From Polyangiaceae bacterium (GTDB lineage Bacteria; Myxococcota_A; Polyangia; Polyangiales; Polyangiaceae), in assembly GCA_016712345.1 (NCBI GenBank), contig JADJRH010000011.1, forward strand, positions 2,728,001-2,792,000: 64,000 nucleotides of DNA, in the 5' to 3' direction. The notes under the pieces were generated by a model. That model searched no databases, was not told the DNA's origin, and saw only the letters and a list, made by a program, of their open reading frames with translations. Both the position numbers and the translations under genes were made by a program. Shown here piece by piece: positions 26,305 to 34,943 of this stretch. The number at the start of each line of letters is the position of its first letter. Positions within the stretch are counted from its first letter, which is position 1.

Positions 26305-27978
26305 GTGCAATTCGTTCCTGCCATCGGTCAGTCTGATTTTCGCTCGCTTCGTGAAGCGGGGCTCGGGTACATCGACAAGACAGACTTCATTGCGCAGGTG
26401 CTGGCGGACCCAAGCGTGGTGCTGCTGTTCCCGCGCCCGCGGCGGTTCGGCAAAACGATCAACATCTCGGCGTTGGGTCACTTCCTACGGAAAACCGACG
26501 AGGATCTATCGCACTTGTTCGAAGGCTTGGCCGTCACGCGCGACCCCAAGGCAATGGCGCACTTTCAGAAGTATCCAACGTTGTTCGTGACGTTCAAGGA
26601 TGTGAAAGCGACCTCTTATGCGGCGGCCGTCGCAGCCATTCGCGATCAGGTCGTGGCGGCTTACCGAGCGCATCGTTATTTGCTCGACGCCACCGGGCTC
26701 GACTCGACCATGGCCCACAAGATCCGGCGCGTGCTTAACGAAGAGATCTCGGCGGACGAGCTTCAGCATTCACTCTTCTGGCTGTCGCTGGCGCTCTACG
26801 AGCATCACAAGACACGGGTGGTCATCCTGATCGACGAATACGACACGCCTATTCAATCGGGCTACCTGAATGGGTTTTTCGACGACATCGTCCTGTTCTT
26901 TCGCAACTTCTTATCCGCCGCGCTCAAAGACAACTCGGCCCTCTTCAAGGGCGTGCTGACGGGCATCCTGCGCGTGTCGAAAGAGAACATGTTCTCGGGG
27001 CTAAACAACATTGATGTGCATTCGATCATGAGCCCCCACTACGCGACGTCGTTCGGGTTTACCGAAGAAGAGGTGGCGAGCATCATTGACCCGGCGCACC
27101 TCCAAGAGGTCCGGTCTTGGTACAACGGGTATCTCTTCGGCGGGCAGGTGATCTATAACCCCTGGTCGATCCTCAACTACGTCAAGAAAGGTGTCCTAGG
27201 GACGTATTGGGTCAACACGAGTTCGCACGATCTCATTGAGCGCCTTGCGACGCGGCAGGGAATGGGACTGTCCGCGACGAGTGCGGCGCTGCTCAACGGC
27301 GAGACCATCGAAGTTCCCATCGACGACAACATCGTGCTCCGGGACATCGACCATCGGCCGGATGCGCTTTGGAATTTTTTGCTCTTTTCGGGGTACCTCA
27401 AGCTGGTCGATCTCCACCGCGACGACATGGGGGACCTCCAGGGAAAGCTCGCCATTCCCAACATCGAAGTGCGCATGGTGTACCGCACCATGTTCCGCAA
27501 TTGGCTGAGCAACGCCGTCCCCAATCGGAGCATGCTCGACGAACTGGTGCAGGCGCTGCTCGGTGGGGATGCCGCCAAGGTGCAGAAGCTCATCGAACGA
27601 GTCTTGCTCTCGGCCCTGTCCTTCCAAGACCCCGGGGGGCGCGAGCCCGAGAAGCTCTACCACGGGCTGGTGCTCGGGCTGCTCGTGCACTTGGAATCGC
27701 ACTATGAGGTTCGCTCGAATCGCGAATCGGGCTATGGCCGTGCAGACGTGCTGATGCGACCCAAAACCCCGGTTCGTCCGGGGGTGGTCATCGAATTGAA
27801 GGTGCGTGACGACGACGAGACGCCCGAGGAGGTGCTCGCCGACGCCGCCAAGCAGGTTCGAGACCGCAAATATGCGACGGAACTCGAGAACGCGGGAGCT
27901 GTTCCGGTGCACGAATATGCGATGGCCTTCGACGGCAAACGGGTATGGGTGAAGCGCGTCCAGGAGTGTTTGGCATAG
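26305..27978 (+). CDS. AAA-ATPase-like protein with C-terminal PD-(D/E)XK nuclease domain
   Basis: Starts at a GTG; 557 residues. The N-terminal half is the AAA-ATPase-like family (PF09820 type): YIDKTDFIAQVL, the P-loop PRPRRFGKTINISAL and Walker B VVILIDEYDTPIQSGYLNGF. A middle helical part contains YNPWSILNYVKKG and LWNFLLFSGYLKL. The C-terminus is the matching PD-(D/E)XK domain (PF08011 type): ESHYEVRSNRESGYGRADVL, VVIELKVRDDDETPEE and KQVRDRKYA. Key D, E and K are all present. These fusions are widespread, often multicopy, and are thought to be selfish or defensive nucleases; none has a firmly known target. It is intact and of normal length. Confidence 0.92.
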   Translation: MQFVPAIGQSDFRSLREAGLGYIDKTDFIAQVLADPSVVLLFPRPRRFGKTINISALGHFLRKTDEDLSHLFEGLAVTRDPKAMAHFQKYPTLFVTFKDVKATSYAAAVAAIRDQVVAAYRAHRYLLDATGLDSTMAHKIRRVLNEEISADELQHSLFWLSLALYEHHKTRVVILIDEYDTPIQSGYLNGFFDDIVLFFRNFLSAALKDNSALFKGVLTGILRVSKENMFSGLNNIDVHSIMSPHYATSFGFTEEEVASIIDPAHLQEVRSWYNGYLFGGQVIYNPWSILNYVKKGVLGTYWVNTSSHDLIERLATRQGMGLSATSAALLNGETIEVPIDDNIVLRDIDHRPDALWNFLLFSGYLKLVDLHRDDMGDLQGKLAIPNIEVRMVYRTMFRNWLSNAVPNRSMLDELVQALLGGDAAKVQKLIERVLLSALSFQDPGGREPEKLYHGLVLGLLVHLESHYEVRSNRESGYGRADVLMRPKTPVRPGVVIELKVRDDDETPEEVLADAAKQVRDRKYATELENAGAVPVHEYAMAFDGKRVWVKRVQECLA

Positions 27979-28108
27979 GGGCACTCGTGCATGCCCGCGC
28001 AGCAGTCTTCGCCCCAGATGGCTATGAGCAATGGTCGCCCAAGATTGGCGAGATTGCTGTCTCTGTCATCGTGAGCAAAGCGCGCACAGGCATCATTGAG
28101 GATCGAGC

Positions 28109-28393
28109 GTGATGAACTGGGAGCGGGCGTACACAATCAATGATTTCTACGACTGTCCACGTTTCGGCGTCGCCGACCTTGGCGGCGTGCCACACATCTA
28201 TAGCTGCCGGTTCAACGAAGGCGCCGATGAATACGACGATGTGTACCTTCTCTCGCCGATCACGCAAGAACTCTCTGCCCTTGTGATTGAAGACTGGAGC
28301 ATCTGGCTTCGGTGGGAAGCGCATGGAAGATTCAAGCTGGGAGCGGCTTACCACCGGCATCGCCCAGCACTGGCCTACCCGCAACCTGAGTGA
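28109..28393 (+). pseudogene. Truncated small conserved gene fused to duplicated sequence
   Basis: The first 70 codons (MNWERAYTINDFYDCPRFGV, then FNEGADEYDDVYLLSPITQE and LVIEDWSIWLRWEA) look like an intact small-protein family with a DFYDxPRxGVA motif. After WEA the frame runs into a copy of the 24-kb gene, so the natural C-terminus is lost. It is probably a remnant. Confidence 0.6.
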
Positions 28394-28466
28394 GGCAAGG
28401 GTACATGCTGCCGGTGGTGTCAAAGCTGAAGACGACCTCAATGCCGTTGTCGATCATGGTGAGAGA
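28321..28466. repeat. Deleted copy of the 24.05-25.55 kb block
   Basis: Bases about 28321-28384 match 24052-24113 (part of the small gene after the T6SS cargo) with a few changes. They are joined directly to 28385-28466, which match 25471-25551 (start of the VWA gene) base for base. Both parts keep their order and orientation, so this is a duplicate of the block with about 1.36 kb deleted. Confidence 0.85.
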
Positions 28467-28480
28467 TCCACCTCCGCCCT

Positions 28481-29632
28481 TCACTGGCAAAAGCGGCCGA
28501 AATAGCGAAGAGGCTGCTCGGGCTGCGGGATGTCCAAAGCCAGGTAAAAAAAGCCGAGGCGCTTCTTTTCGACAAGTGGCATGAGCGCAAGACCGATCCC
28601 AGACGCTTCATCGCTGGGTTCAACCTCCAGCCACCGCAGTTCACCCCCAACGGGGTATCCGACAACGCCCGTCAGTTCTGTTTCGAGGGAAAACACCGGC
28701 ATGCCGTTGTGAGTACGCACCACGGCGGGTGGGGAGATTTGGGTATGGGGCCACCGTCCCAACCATTCTGTGTCGCCCTGTTTCATGCGAATCTGAAGGT
28801 CATATTGGACAAGGGTATTGTTGAGCCCGCCCATGGTTGTCCAACCGGGGGGAAGATCCTGCGAAACGATGCCTTGGGGCTCTATGCGAACCATCAGGTT
28901 GGCCCCTGAGTACACATCAAGCGACGACGGACCGCGAACGCCTTGGAGAGAAATGACTTTCAGGTTTTGGCTCAGACTCACCTGAAGGGCAGAATCGCGC
29001 AGCTCAAACGTGGCTTGTCCGTCAATGAGTCGGGTATAGGCCAGTGCAATGTTGTCTTCGAGGAGGGCGATCGCTGTGACAACGGTGTATCCCGGGTCGG
29101 CGGGGGGATTGCCCATAGGAATGTGGACAACTTCGTTTGTCTGACGGTCAATGGACCACAGTTCCAAGTCACCGTTCCAGTTGTGTCCACTTGTTGTGAG
29201 GAGTACAAAGCGCTTGTCGCTCACGTCGAAAGCCACTGGGTAGACTTGACTGTCAGGAATTTCAAACGAGTTGAGAATCTCAATGCCTTTGTCGGCCGAA
29301 ATGGCCACCTCGCGCAACACGATGTTGCCGTCGCGGATTTTGAGTGCGATCCAGGGGACTTCACTCGTCGCCGCGACGGCCCGTGGGTAGTCACCGAAAT
29401 CGCGGAAATGTTCGGCCTTCCACGATAGAACGTCGTTGAGATCGCAGTCCGGCGCACCGCCGGTGCCACCGCTGGAATTGGTGGAATTGGTGGTGGTGGC
29501 CGGTGAGCCGCCGCTTCCCGCGGTGCCCGCATCTGCGCCGGTGCCGGCCGTCTCGTTGCTGCTAAAGCCGGGCAATGTCGAACGTGAACCGCACGACGCG
29601 AGGAGAAGAAAAGCAAGCGGAAGGATGCGCAC
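28481..29632 (-). CDS. Lipoprotein, propeller-like, hypothetical
   Basis: Starts at a GTG (29632): the peptide RILPLAFLLLASCGSRSTLP has lipobox LASC. A linker of about 40 Ser, Thr, Gly and Ala residues leads to a domain of about 320 residues. It has regular beta-strand blocks (VPWIALKIRDGNIVLREVAI, DGQATFELRDSALQVSLSQN, GVVGYPVGGELRWLEVEPSD), suggesting a propeller. No catalytic motif is visible, and the start lacks a clear ribosome binding site. The gene is the only one between the ATPase/nuclease and the cyclophilin lipoprotein; its role is unknown. Confidence 0.8.
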   Translation of the reverse strand: MRILPLAFLLLASCGSRSTLPGFSSNETAGTGADAGTAGSGGSPATTTNSTNSSGGTGGAPDCDLNDVLSWKAEHFRDFGDYPRAVAATSEVPWIALKIRDGNIVLREVAISADKGIEILNSFEIPDSQVYPVAFDVSDKRFVLLTTSGHNWNGDLELWSIDRQTNEVVHIPMGNPPADPGYTVVTAIALLEDNIALAYTRLIDGQATFELRDSALQVSLSQNLKVISLQGVRGPSSLDVYSGANLMVRIEPQGIVSQDLPPGWTTMGGLNNTLVQYDLQIRMKQGDTEWLGRWPHTQISPPAVVRTHNGMPVFSLETELTGVVGYPVGGELRWLEVEPSDEASGIGLALMPLVEKKRLGFFYLALDIPQPEQPLRYFGRFCQ

Positions 29633-29736
29633 ACTTCATTGGACACCAATTGGGAGAGCATGGCCAGTCAGAAAAGAGGCGCACGGGGCTGCCATGTTTT
29701 TTGCGCTTGCGCAAAAGCAAGTTCGTCGGCGCTCCA

Positions 29737-29778
29737 AACCTCGCACGTGCGAAGCTCCAACCTCGCACGTGCGAGGTT
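29737..29778. repeat. Tandem pair of CACGTG-centred palindromes
   Basis: AACCTCGCACGTGCGAGGTT at 29759-29778 is a perfect 20-bp palindrome. A near-copy begins 22 bp earlier (29737). The same pair with the same 22-bp spacing is at 34902-34943, and single half-copies are at about 38350 and 46517. Confidence 0.8.
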
Positions 29779-29847
29779 GCGGTTTGATGCTTTCGGGCGC
29801 ATTTGCCGGGGAAAGTGGAGACAGCCGCTGAAGTCGGCCGAACGGCA

Positions 29848-29887
29848 ATTCCAGTGACGCTGTTCGTTCGCCCGAGTGAACGAAACG
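29848..29887. repeat. Dispersed repeat with TTCGTTC/GAACGAA dyad, copy 2
   Basis: Matches 1335-1380 over about 36 bases, including CAGTGACGCTGTTCGTTCGC and the GTGAACGAA arm. It lies just downstream of the cyclophilin gene. Confidence 0.65.
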
Positions 29888-29897
29888 CACCTCGGGA

Positions 29898-30734
29898 TCA
29901 CTCTGGGGCGCAGCGAGTGATGGTGACTCTTTGGATGTACACCGGCGTGAGCGGCTTGTCGTTGCTGTTCGTGGGCACGTGAGTGAGCGCGGTCACCACC
30001 GAAACGGGCTCGCACTCGCTGAAGATGTTGTACACCGAATCGAGCTGCGGTTGCGCGGTTTCACAAACATAGAATTGCGAGCCGTTGGTATTGGCGCCTG
30101 CGTTCGCGTACGCGAGCGTACCGGGCTTGTGCGTGAGGCCGGCAATTTCGTTGATAAACTTGTATCCGGGCCCACCAAAACCCGTTCCGAGCGGGTCACC
30201 CCCCTGCGCCACAAAGTCGGGGATCACGCGGTGAAACGTGAGTCCGTCGTAAAAAGGCCGCCGAACCCACTGATTGGTGCCGGTGTCTTTAAACGCACGC
30301 CGCCCGCGGGCGAGCCCCACAAAGTTGGCAACACCGATGGGGGCCTGATTCGGGAACAAGGTGCATGTCAGGGTTCCAAGGTCTGTCTCGATGATGGCGC
30401 GCAGCGGGCCCGGCCCCTCGGGTAGATCCACAAGCGCCTCGTCCATGGTGAAGTCGCCTTGCTCGGGATCGGTGGCGCCGGGAACAACCTCGTTTGGCGG
30501 CGTCACATCGTCGCCGCAAATGACGCCACCCGTGCCGCCAGTGCCGGTTGTTGCCCCGCCGGTGCCCCCCGTGCCGGTTGTTGCCCCGCCGGTGCCGCCG
30601 GACGAAGTGCCGCCGGTGCCGGTCGTTGCGCCGCTGCCGGCGCTTCCGCCGGTGTTGGTGGTGGAGACGCTTCCGTCGCAGGCGGCAACGAAAAGGAACA
30701 AGCTTGGCAAAACGAACACGGGGGTAGAGCGCAT
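29898..30734 (-). CDS. Cyclophilin-type peptidyl-prolyl isomerase, lipoprotein
   Basis: A 278-residue protein starting MRSTPVFVLPSLFLFVAACD (lipobox VAAC). A linker of about 60 residues made of GGTGGATTGTGG repeats precedes the domain. The cyclophilin fold runs from about residue 100: DLGTLTCTLFPNQAPIGVAN, the active-site block FYDGLTFHRVIPDFVAQGGD (Arg, Phe and Gln of the catalytic site present), then NEIAGLTHKPGTLAYANAGA, NGSQFYVC and a final strand. It catalyses cis-trans isomerisation of X-Pro bonds. With a lipid anchor it should help fold envelope or secreted proteins in the periplasm. The two extra Cys in the core may form a disulfide. Confidence 0.92.
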   Translation of the reverse strand: MRSTPVFVLPSLFLFVAACDGSVSTTNTGGSAGSGATTGTGGTSSGGTGGATTGTGGTGGATTGTGGTGGVICGDDVTPPNEVVPGATDPEQGDFTMDEALVDLPEGPGPLRAIIETDLGTLTCTLFPNQAPIGVANFVGLARGRRAFKDTGTNQWVRRPFYDGLTFHRVIPDFVAQGGDPLGTGFGGPGYKFINEIAGLTHKPGTLAYANAGANTNGSQFYVCETAQPQLDSVYNIFSECEPVSVVTALTHVPTNSNDKPLTPVYIQRVTITRCAPE

Positions 30735-30975
30735 GGAGCGAGCGTACGCCGGGCGCGCGGCAGATTCTACGATGAAGTTTGCATGGGCTGCCTGAGGCGC
30801 GTCGGCGCCCTACCCTCCATGAGTGTCGGTGGGGAGGAACGCCGGCAAGAACGCCGCTCCGATGTCTGAACGAGAAACAGTGTTGGCCCGGTCCGGCATG
30901 ACGCCGAAAAGTGTACTTCGGTCGAGCGGCACGTTACCGTCGAACACGCAACGAATGCAGCTCGAAAGAACGCCA

Positions 30976-31662
30976 ATGCCGAAGACCGCCGAGGAGATCG
31001 CTTGTCGCCCGGATCCGCTGGATCCCGACGGTTTCAACCATACGGCGAGACTGCCTCATGGGCTTTCAATCGACCACGTTCAGCGTACCATGGGGGATTT
31101 TCTCGATTTCCTCGGCTTCGTGAACAGTCAGCTCCACACCAAGAAGATCCAAAGGTTGGAGTCGATGCTGATGGCAGCTAACTTCTCCAGCATGGTCGGG
31201 GAGTTCATGACGGCGAACATGCCGAAGTATTGCGCGACGATTGCCAAAAATCGGTACCACAATGGCCACCCGGACATCATTCCTAAAGGCAAGCACGCCG
31301 GGGATGCAGTCCAATACGATCACGATGGCATTGAGGTGAAGGCATCGCGTTACGCCAAGAACTGGCAGGGTCATAACCCCGAGGAAGTGTTCTTGATGGT
31401 CTTCGTGTTTGACTGCAACGGACCCCGGGACGATTTTCAGGAGGTTGAGCCCCGCCCGTTTCGGTTCAAGATGGTGGTCGCCGCCGATTTGAAGAAGTCT
31501 GATTGGAAGTTTGCCGGCCGCTCGGAGCAGAGTCGACGAACCATCACGGCCAGCGTGACAAGCTCCGGCTACGAGAAGATGATCGCCAACTGGATCTACA
31601 TGGCGCAGGACGTTCGCGCTCAGATCCTCGGGCGGGACATGGGCTCGCGCGGCTCTCGCTAA
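30976..31662 (+). CDS. Type II restriction endonuclease-like protein
   Basis: A 228-residue protein starting MPKTAEEIACRPDPLDPDGF; the open frame upstream of this ATG is poor coding sequence. After a helical N-terminus (DFLDFLGFVNSQLHTKKIQR) comes a PD-(D/E)XK core. HPDIIPKGKHAGDAVQYDHD gives the metal-binding Asp, and GIEVKASRYAKNWQGHN gives E-x-K. It continues with the strand EVFLMVFVFDCNGP. RTITASVTSSGYEKM is near the end. It faces a DNA methyltransferase gene 16 bp away on the other strand, which supports a restriction-modification pair. The recognition sequence cannot be read from the protein. Confidence 0.8.
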   Translation: MPKTAEEIACRPDPLDPDGFNHTARLPHGLSIDHVQRTMGDFLDFLGFVNSQLHTKKIQRLESMLMAANFSSMVGEFMTANMPKYCATIAKNRYHNGHPDIIPKGKHAGDAVQYDHDGIEVKASRYAKNWQGHNPEEVFLMVFVFDCNGPRDDFQEVEPRPFRFKMVVAADLKKSDWKFAGRSEQSRRTITASVTSSGYEKMIANWIYMAQDVRAQILGRDMGSRGSR

Positions 31663-31678
31663 GAACCCCGCCAGTGCG

Positions 31679-32655
31679 TCAGTCGAACAGGCGCTGTTGG
31701 GCCGGCACGAAATCAAGTTCGTCGGAGGTGTTCTCAACGTCGGCGCGACCGGGAACATACTTCCTCAGCCTCGCGATCGCTTTCGCCGCCACAGCGAAAT
31801 ACGCCTCGTCCAGCTCAATCCCAATGCTTGAATAGCCATTAAACTCTGCTGCCGCGAGCGTGGAGCCGCCGCCCATGAACGGGTCCAGCACAACGCCTTC
31901 ACCCAGAGGTAGACTGGCCCGCACGATCTGACGCATGAAGCTTTGCGGCTTGAGTGACGGATGGTTTGCGATTCGTCGTTCGGCCCCTCGGGTGGGCGAG
32001 CACGCGATAACGTCGGTGAAAGGTCGCTCCTTCGACTCGCGCCGCAAACCGCCGGTTTTCCATGTTCGTAGGTTCTCTTGAACTAACCCTTCGCACGGCT
32101 TACGAAAAAGCCCCAAGGTTCCCATGCGGAACGCGGCATGACCGTCACGTCTGGAAATTCTTCGTGGGCGTTTTTCGGCCGGTCTCCACCCCTCAGGGTC
32201 TGAACTAGGCGAATGATCTCGCCGCGCTTTTCAAAACCCGCATCTATCATTGGTAGGTAAGCCAAGTGCGACACGAGGGGGTTGGCGGCGATGAAGACGT
32301 GTCCCCCCGGCACCAGCACTTTGAGCACAAGCTTAGCCCACTCGGTGAAAAACGCCCTCATCGCGAGCTGCTCTTTGGCCGTCAATGTTGTGAATCGCGG
32401 CAGCGGCATGCGCTTGCTCCCGTCAAATTCGGGCGGGATGCGCCACACGCCCCCGCGACCCGTGCGGAGCTTGGCCTTTTCGACCTCGCCAAACTCTCGC
32501 AAGCCGTACGGTGGGTCGGTGACAACTGCGTGAACCGAGTTCGGCGGGCGCTCTTGCATCCAGGTCAGGCAGTCGGCGTTTATGAGCGTGGCCCGACCCA
32601 CAACGACGGTTCGCGGGCTATTTGTCGGGTCGGCAGAGGCTTCGTTTTTTGCCAT
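31679..32655 (-). CDS. DNA methyltransferase (DPPY type), split by a one-base frameshift
   Basis: The N-terminal frame starts at 32655 (MAKNEASADPTNSPRTVVVG) and carries the catalytic motif VTDPPYGLREFG. It ends at WEPWGFF and then goes out of frame. The second frame continues with RKPCEGLVQENLRTWKTGGL and NHPSLKPQSFMRQIV. It then has the AdoMet-binding motif VVLDPFMGGGSTLAAAEFNG and ends at 31679. Motif order (catalytic first, AdoMet later) is that of beta-class N6-adenine or N4-cytosine methyltransferases. Adding one A to the run at 32105-32109 (plus strand) restores a single protein of about 325 residues. An inactive methylase beside an intact nuclease would be lethal, which argues that the break is an error in the sequence. 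Confidence 0.85.
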
Positions 32656-32845
32656 GTTAGTTTCGCTGCGCGCCTGGGCGGACTGTTTTTCCGCATGTCG
32701 CGCCGGGCGTCAAGCATGGAGCCGCAAAATTGCTCGCTTCAACCACGAACTCAACGCACCCCCGCGTTTATTCATCGCACGCAACTGCCAAGTGATGACC
32801 AAGCGCGTTGACTGGCCCGCGTCCGCGTAAAATCGAGCCTTTCCT

Positions 32846-32888
32846 GGGGCGGGGGGCGGGGGGCACGCCCCCCGCAACGCCCCCCACC
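32846..32888. repeat. GC-palindrome repeat (family B), copy 1
   Basis: GGGGGGCACGCCCCCC followed by GCAACGCCCCCCACC. The same unit recurs at 39929-39973, 46313-46354 and 49122-49167, always between genes. It can form a strong hairpin. Confidence 0.8.
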
Positions 32889-32925
32889 TCGTTCCGCATG
32901 GGTTGCTGCTCGCTCGATTGGCGAC

Positions 32926-32980
32926 GTTTCGCGCGCCCAAGGGGAACATTTGGGCAACAAGGCGCTGAAGGCGCCCCAAA
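32926..32980. repeat. Dispersed repeat family A, copy 1
   Basis: GTTTCGCGCGCCCAAGGGG, a variable spot, then TTGGGCAACAAGGCGCTGAA and GGCGCCCCAAA. Relatives lie at 38280-38372, 46446-46530, 49259-49320 and 55970-56024. The 32656-33043 gap holds only these repeats. Confidence 0.8.
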
Positions 32981-33043
32981 GTGAGCCTTCCAGCCCGTGC
33001 GCTCGTTGTCGGGCGCTCGAAAGTCCGTGCAATCGGCCGCCGG

Positions 33044-33901
33044 TCAGTAGGTAATCCGCGCTTTGCCCATCAACCAGCCCGCCAGCAACACCGCGGGGCC
33101 CACCAGCACCCAAACAAACGCGAGGGTCCACGTGCGGCTGCGGGCAGTCTCTTTTGCGGTGCGAAACGCGTTGAGCGCATCGTCAATGCGCAAAAACCGT
33201 TGGAAGTCGGCCGCGCGCACGTGCGCAACCCACGCCGGCGGCAGCGCCACGAGATTGTCGGTGCGGCAGTAGGTGCAAGCCACGCCCAGCGCCCCCGCGG
33301 GCACGTCGAGCGGAGCGCCGCATCGGCGGCAGCGGCTCGGTCCGCCGGGGCGCTCGGGCAACGACGCGGCGAGGCTCGCGTGAATGTCGCGGCGCACGCC
33401 GTCGAGAGAAGCGTCGCGCTGCTTTCGGATGATCCACACGCCAATCGGCGGGACGAAGAGCACCATGGTCACGAGCAGCACCGTGAGCGCTTCGAGCGGC
33501 CCGGCGTGCGGCCGACCGGTGAGCCAGTAGAAGCCGCGCATCACCCACGAAACGGGATAACCGAGCACCCAGAGAGCGGCGAGCATCATCGGGATGCCGA
33601 GCGGCGGGTAGTGAATGGCTATCCCCCCGAGCAGCATGCCGACGCCCGTTAAAGGGCCCGACGCTCGGGCGACGCCGCGCAAGATCTGCTTCTCCCACGC
33701 GCGCGGCGCGGCTCCAATTTGGCCGTACAGCTCCTCCGCCATGCGCGTGTCGCGGGCGGCACTCTGCGCGACGCGCTGCAACTGTTCGTATTCGGGAGGG
33801 ATCGGCGTGCCGGCGCCACAAGCGGCGCACCGGGCGACCGAGCCGCTCCCGAGGGGCACGGGGGCGCCGCAACCGGAGCAGCAAAGCGGGTGGAGCCTCA
33901 T
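33044..33901 (-). CDS. Double zinc-ribbon membrane protein, hypothetical
   Basis: A 285-residue protein beginning MRLHPLCCSGCGAPVPLGSG at 33901. The N-terminus is a zinc ribbon (CSGCGAPV...CAACGAGTPI). Then come two transmembrane segments around residues 85-160 (GPLTGVGMLLGGIAIHY, LEALTVLLVTMVLFVPPIGV). A second zinc ribbon follows (CRRCGAPLDV...CTYCRTDNLVALPPAW), and a last membrane segment near the C-terminus (TLAFVWVLVGPAVLLAGWLM). It belongs to a group of myxobacterial zinc-ribbon membrane proteins with no assigned function. Pieces of its coding sequence are found again at 41468-41549 and 52281-52346. Confidence 0.8.
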   Translation of the reverse strand: MRLHPLCCSGCGAPVPLGSGSVARCAACGAGTPIPPEYEQLQRVAQSAARDTRMAEELYGQIGAAPRAWEKQILRGVARASGPLTGVGMLLGGIAIHYPPLGIPMMLAALWVLGYPVSWVMRGFYWLTGRPHAGPLEALTVLLVTMVLFVPPIGVWIIRKQRDASLDGVRRDIHASLAASLPERPGGPSRCRRCGAPLDVPAGALGVACTYCRTDNLVALPPAWVAHVRAADFQRFLRIDDALNAFRTAKETARSRTWTLAFVWVLVGPAVLLAGWLMGKARITY

Positions 33902-34017
33902 CTCATTGGCGGCGGGATTCACGGGGCGAGCATGCCATTTCGGCGCGCAAATGGGCAGACGTTTGTGCGTCGAGGCGGGCGGCCGACCTCGAAATCCCCG
34001 TGACCACCGCCGGGATC

Positions 34018-34113
34018 GCGAAACTCGCCTTGAGGATTCTGGAAGGCAGCGACCTGGCCGGCCAAATGAGCGAAGCCGAACTGTTGGACCTAATTCGCTG
34101 AGCAACGTTGTAA
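34018..34113 (+). pseudogene. 3' scrap of an SNF2 helicase gene
   Basis: The + strand reads KLALRILEGSDLAGQMSEAE and then LLDLIR with a TGA stop. This matches the C-terminus of the SNF2 protein at 41981-46132 and differs mostly at synonymous positions. No upstream helicase sequence is present, so it is an old remnant of a second copy. Confidence 0.8.
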
Positions 34114-34208
34114 TCGGCACGCCGGGTCAGACACCCGACGAGTTGCGGTCGCAGGGCAAGTGAACGAGGGACTTTGCGCCGGCGACGCCAACGAGTAAAG
34201 TCTTCCCC

Positions 34209-34350
34209 ATGGCCACGCGCGCGCGCACTCTCGACGACGCCATCGAACTGCTCGATCTGGTGCCCCTGGAGTTTATTCGCACCGAAAAACCGCTTCCGCA
34301 GAGCGATCCGAGCTTTTATGTCGCGCCGCCTGACGACGGCGATGGAGATC
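34209..34350 (+). pseudogene. Possible 5' gene fragment
   Basis: Reads MATRARTLDDAIELLDLVPL, then EFIRTEKPLPQSDPSFYVAP, and looks coding at the start only. After about 48 codons it runs into antisense remnant sequence. I do not recognise the family. Confidence 0.35.
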
Positions 34351-34667
34351 CACAGACTCAATGGCCGACGGTTCCGAGAGATCCTTGCTTTCAACCAGGA
34401 ACGCCGTTGCTGCAGGTACACAATTCCGTCCACCTATTCCATTGTCCCGAATTTTTGAGGATATGTGATCTGAAAGGGCCACCGAACGTCTGTTCTCTCG
34501 ATTTGAAACGCTCTGATGACCAGATATTCAAACGCTTTGCTGTCGGCAAAGCCTGGAATTGCAGAGCCGGCCTTAATCCGTCCCCACAAGCTCAAAAGAT
34601 ACTGATGAGACCACTTTTCAGCATCTCGTTGTAGGTCTTTGGCCGTTCTTGAAGATGTCGTTGCCAT
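34350..34667 (-). pseudogene. Decayed restriction-endonuclease-like gene
   Basis: From 34667 the frame reads MATTSSRTAKDLQRDAEKWS, KAFEYLVIRAFQIERTDVRW and PFQITYPQKFGTME, then a TAG stop. It resumes as VDGIVYLQQRR and, after a one-base slip, FLVESKDLSEPSAIES, after which similarity ends. VDG...FLVESK is the core of a PD-(D/E)XK fold. A stop, a shift and a lost C-terminus together mean this is a true remnant. Confidence 0.6.
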
Positions 34668-34901
34668 GCGACGCTCTCTTCGGCAGCAATACCCGAAAAC
34701 TCAAACAAGGCAAGAGCGATCGCCATCTGGGATCTGAAACGTCCGACTCCCGGCGTGGCGAGTCAAGCCCGGGTGGCGCGCGAGTGAAGTGCAACCAATG
34801 CCGGGCCCCAGAGCAGCACGTCAGGGAGATAAGTCGGTGGTCGGACAACCACAAACGATCGCGGGTTAGAGCGATCGCCTCGCAAACGCGGCAAACGAGA
34901 G

Positions 34902-34943
34902 AACCTCGCACGTGCGAAGCTCGAACCTCGCACGTGCGAAGTT
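34902..34943. repeat. Tandem pair of CACGTG-centred palindromes, second locus
   Basis: AACCTCGCACGTGCGA begins at 34902 and again at 34924, 22 bp apart, as at 29737-29778. The rest of 34668-35226 holds a degraded relative of the 177-bp repeat (about 34985-35165) and no gene. Confidence 0.75.
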
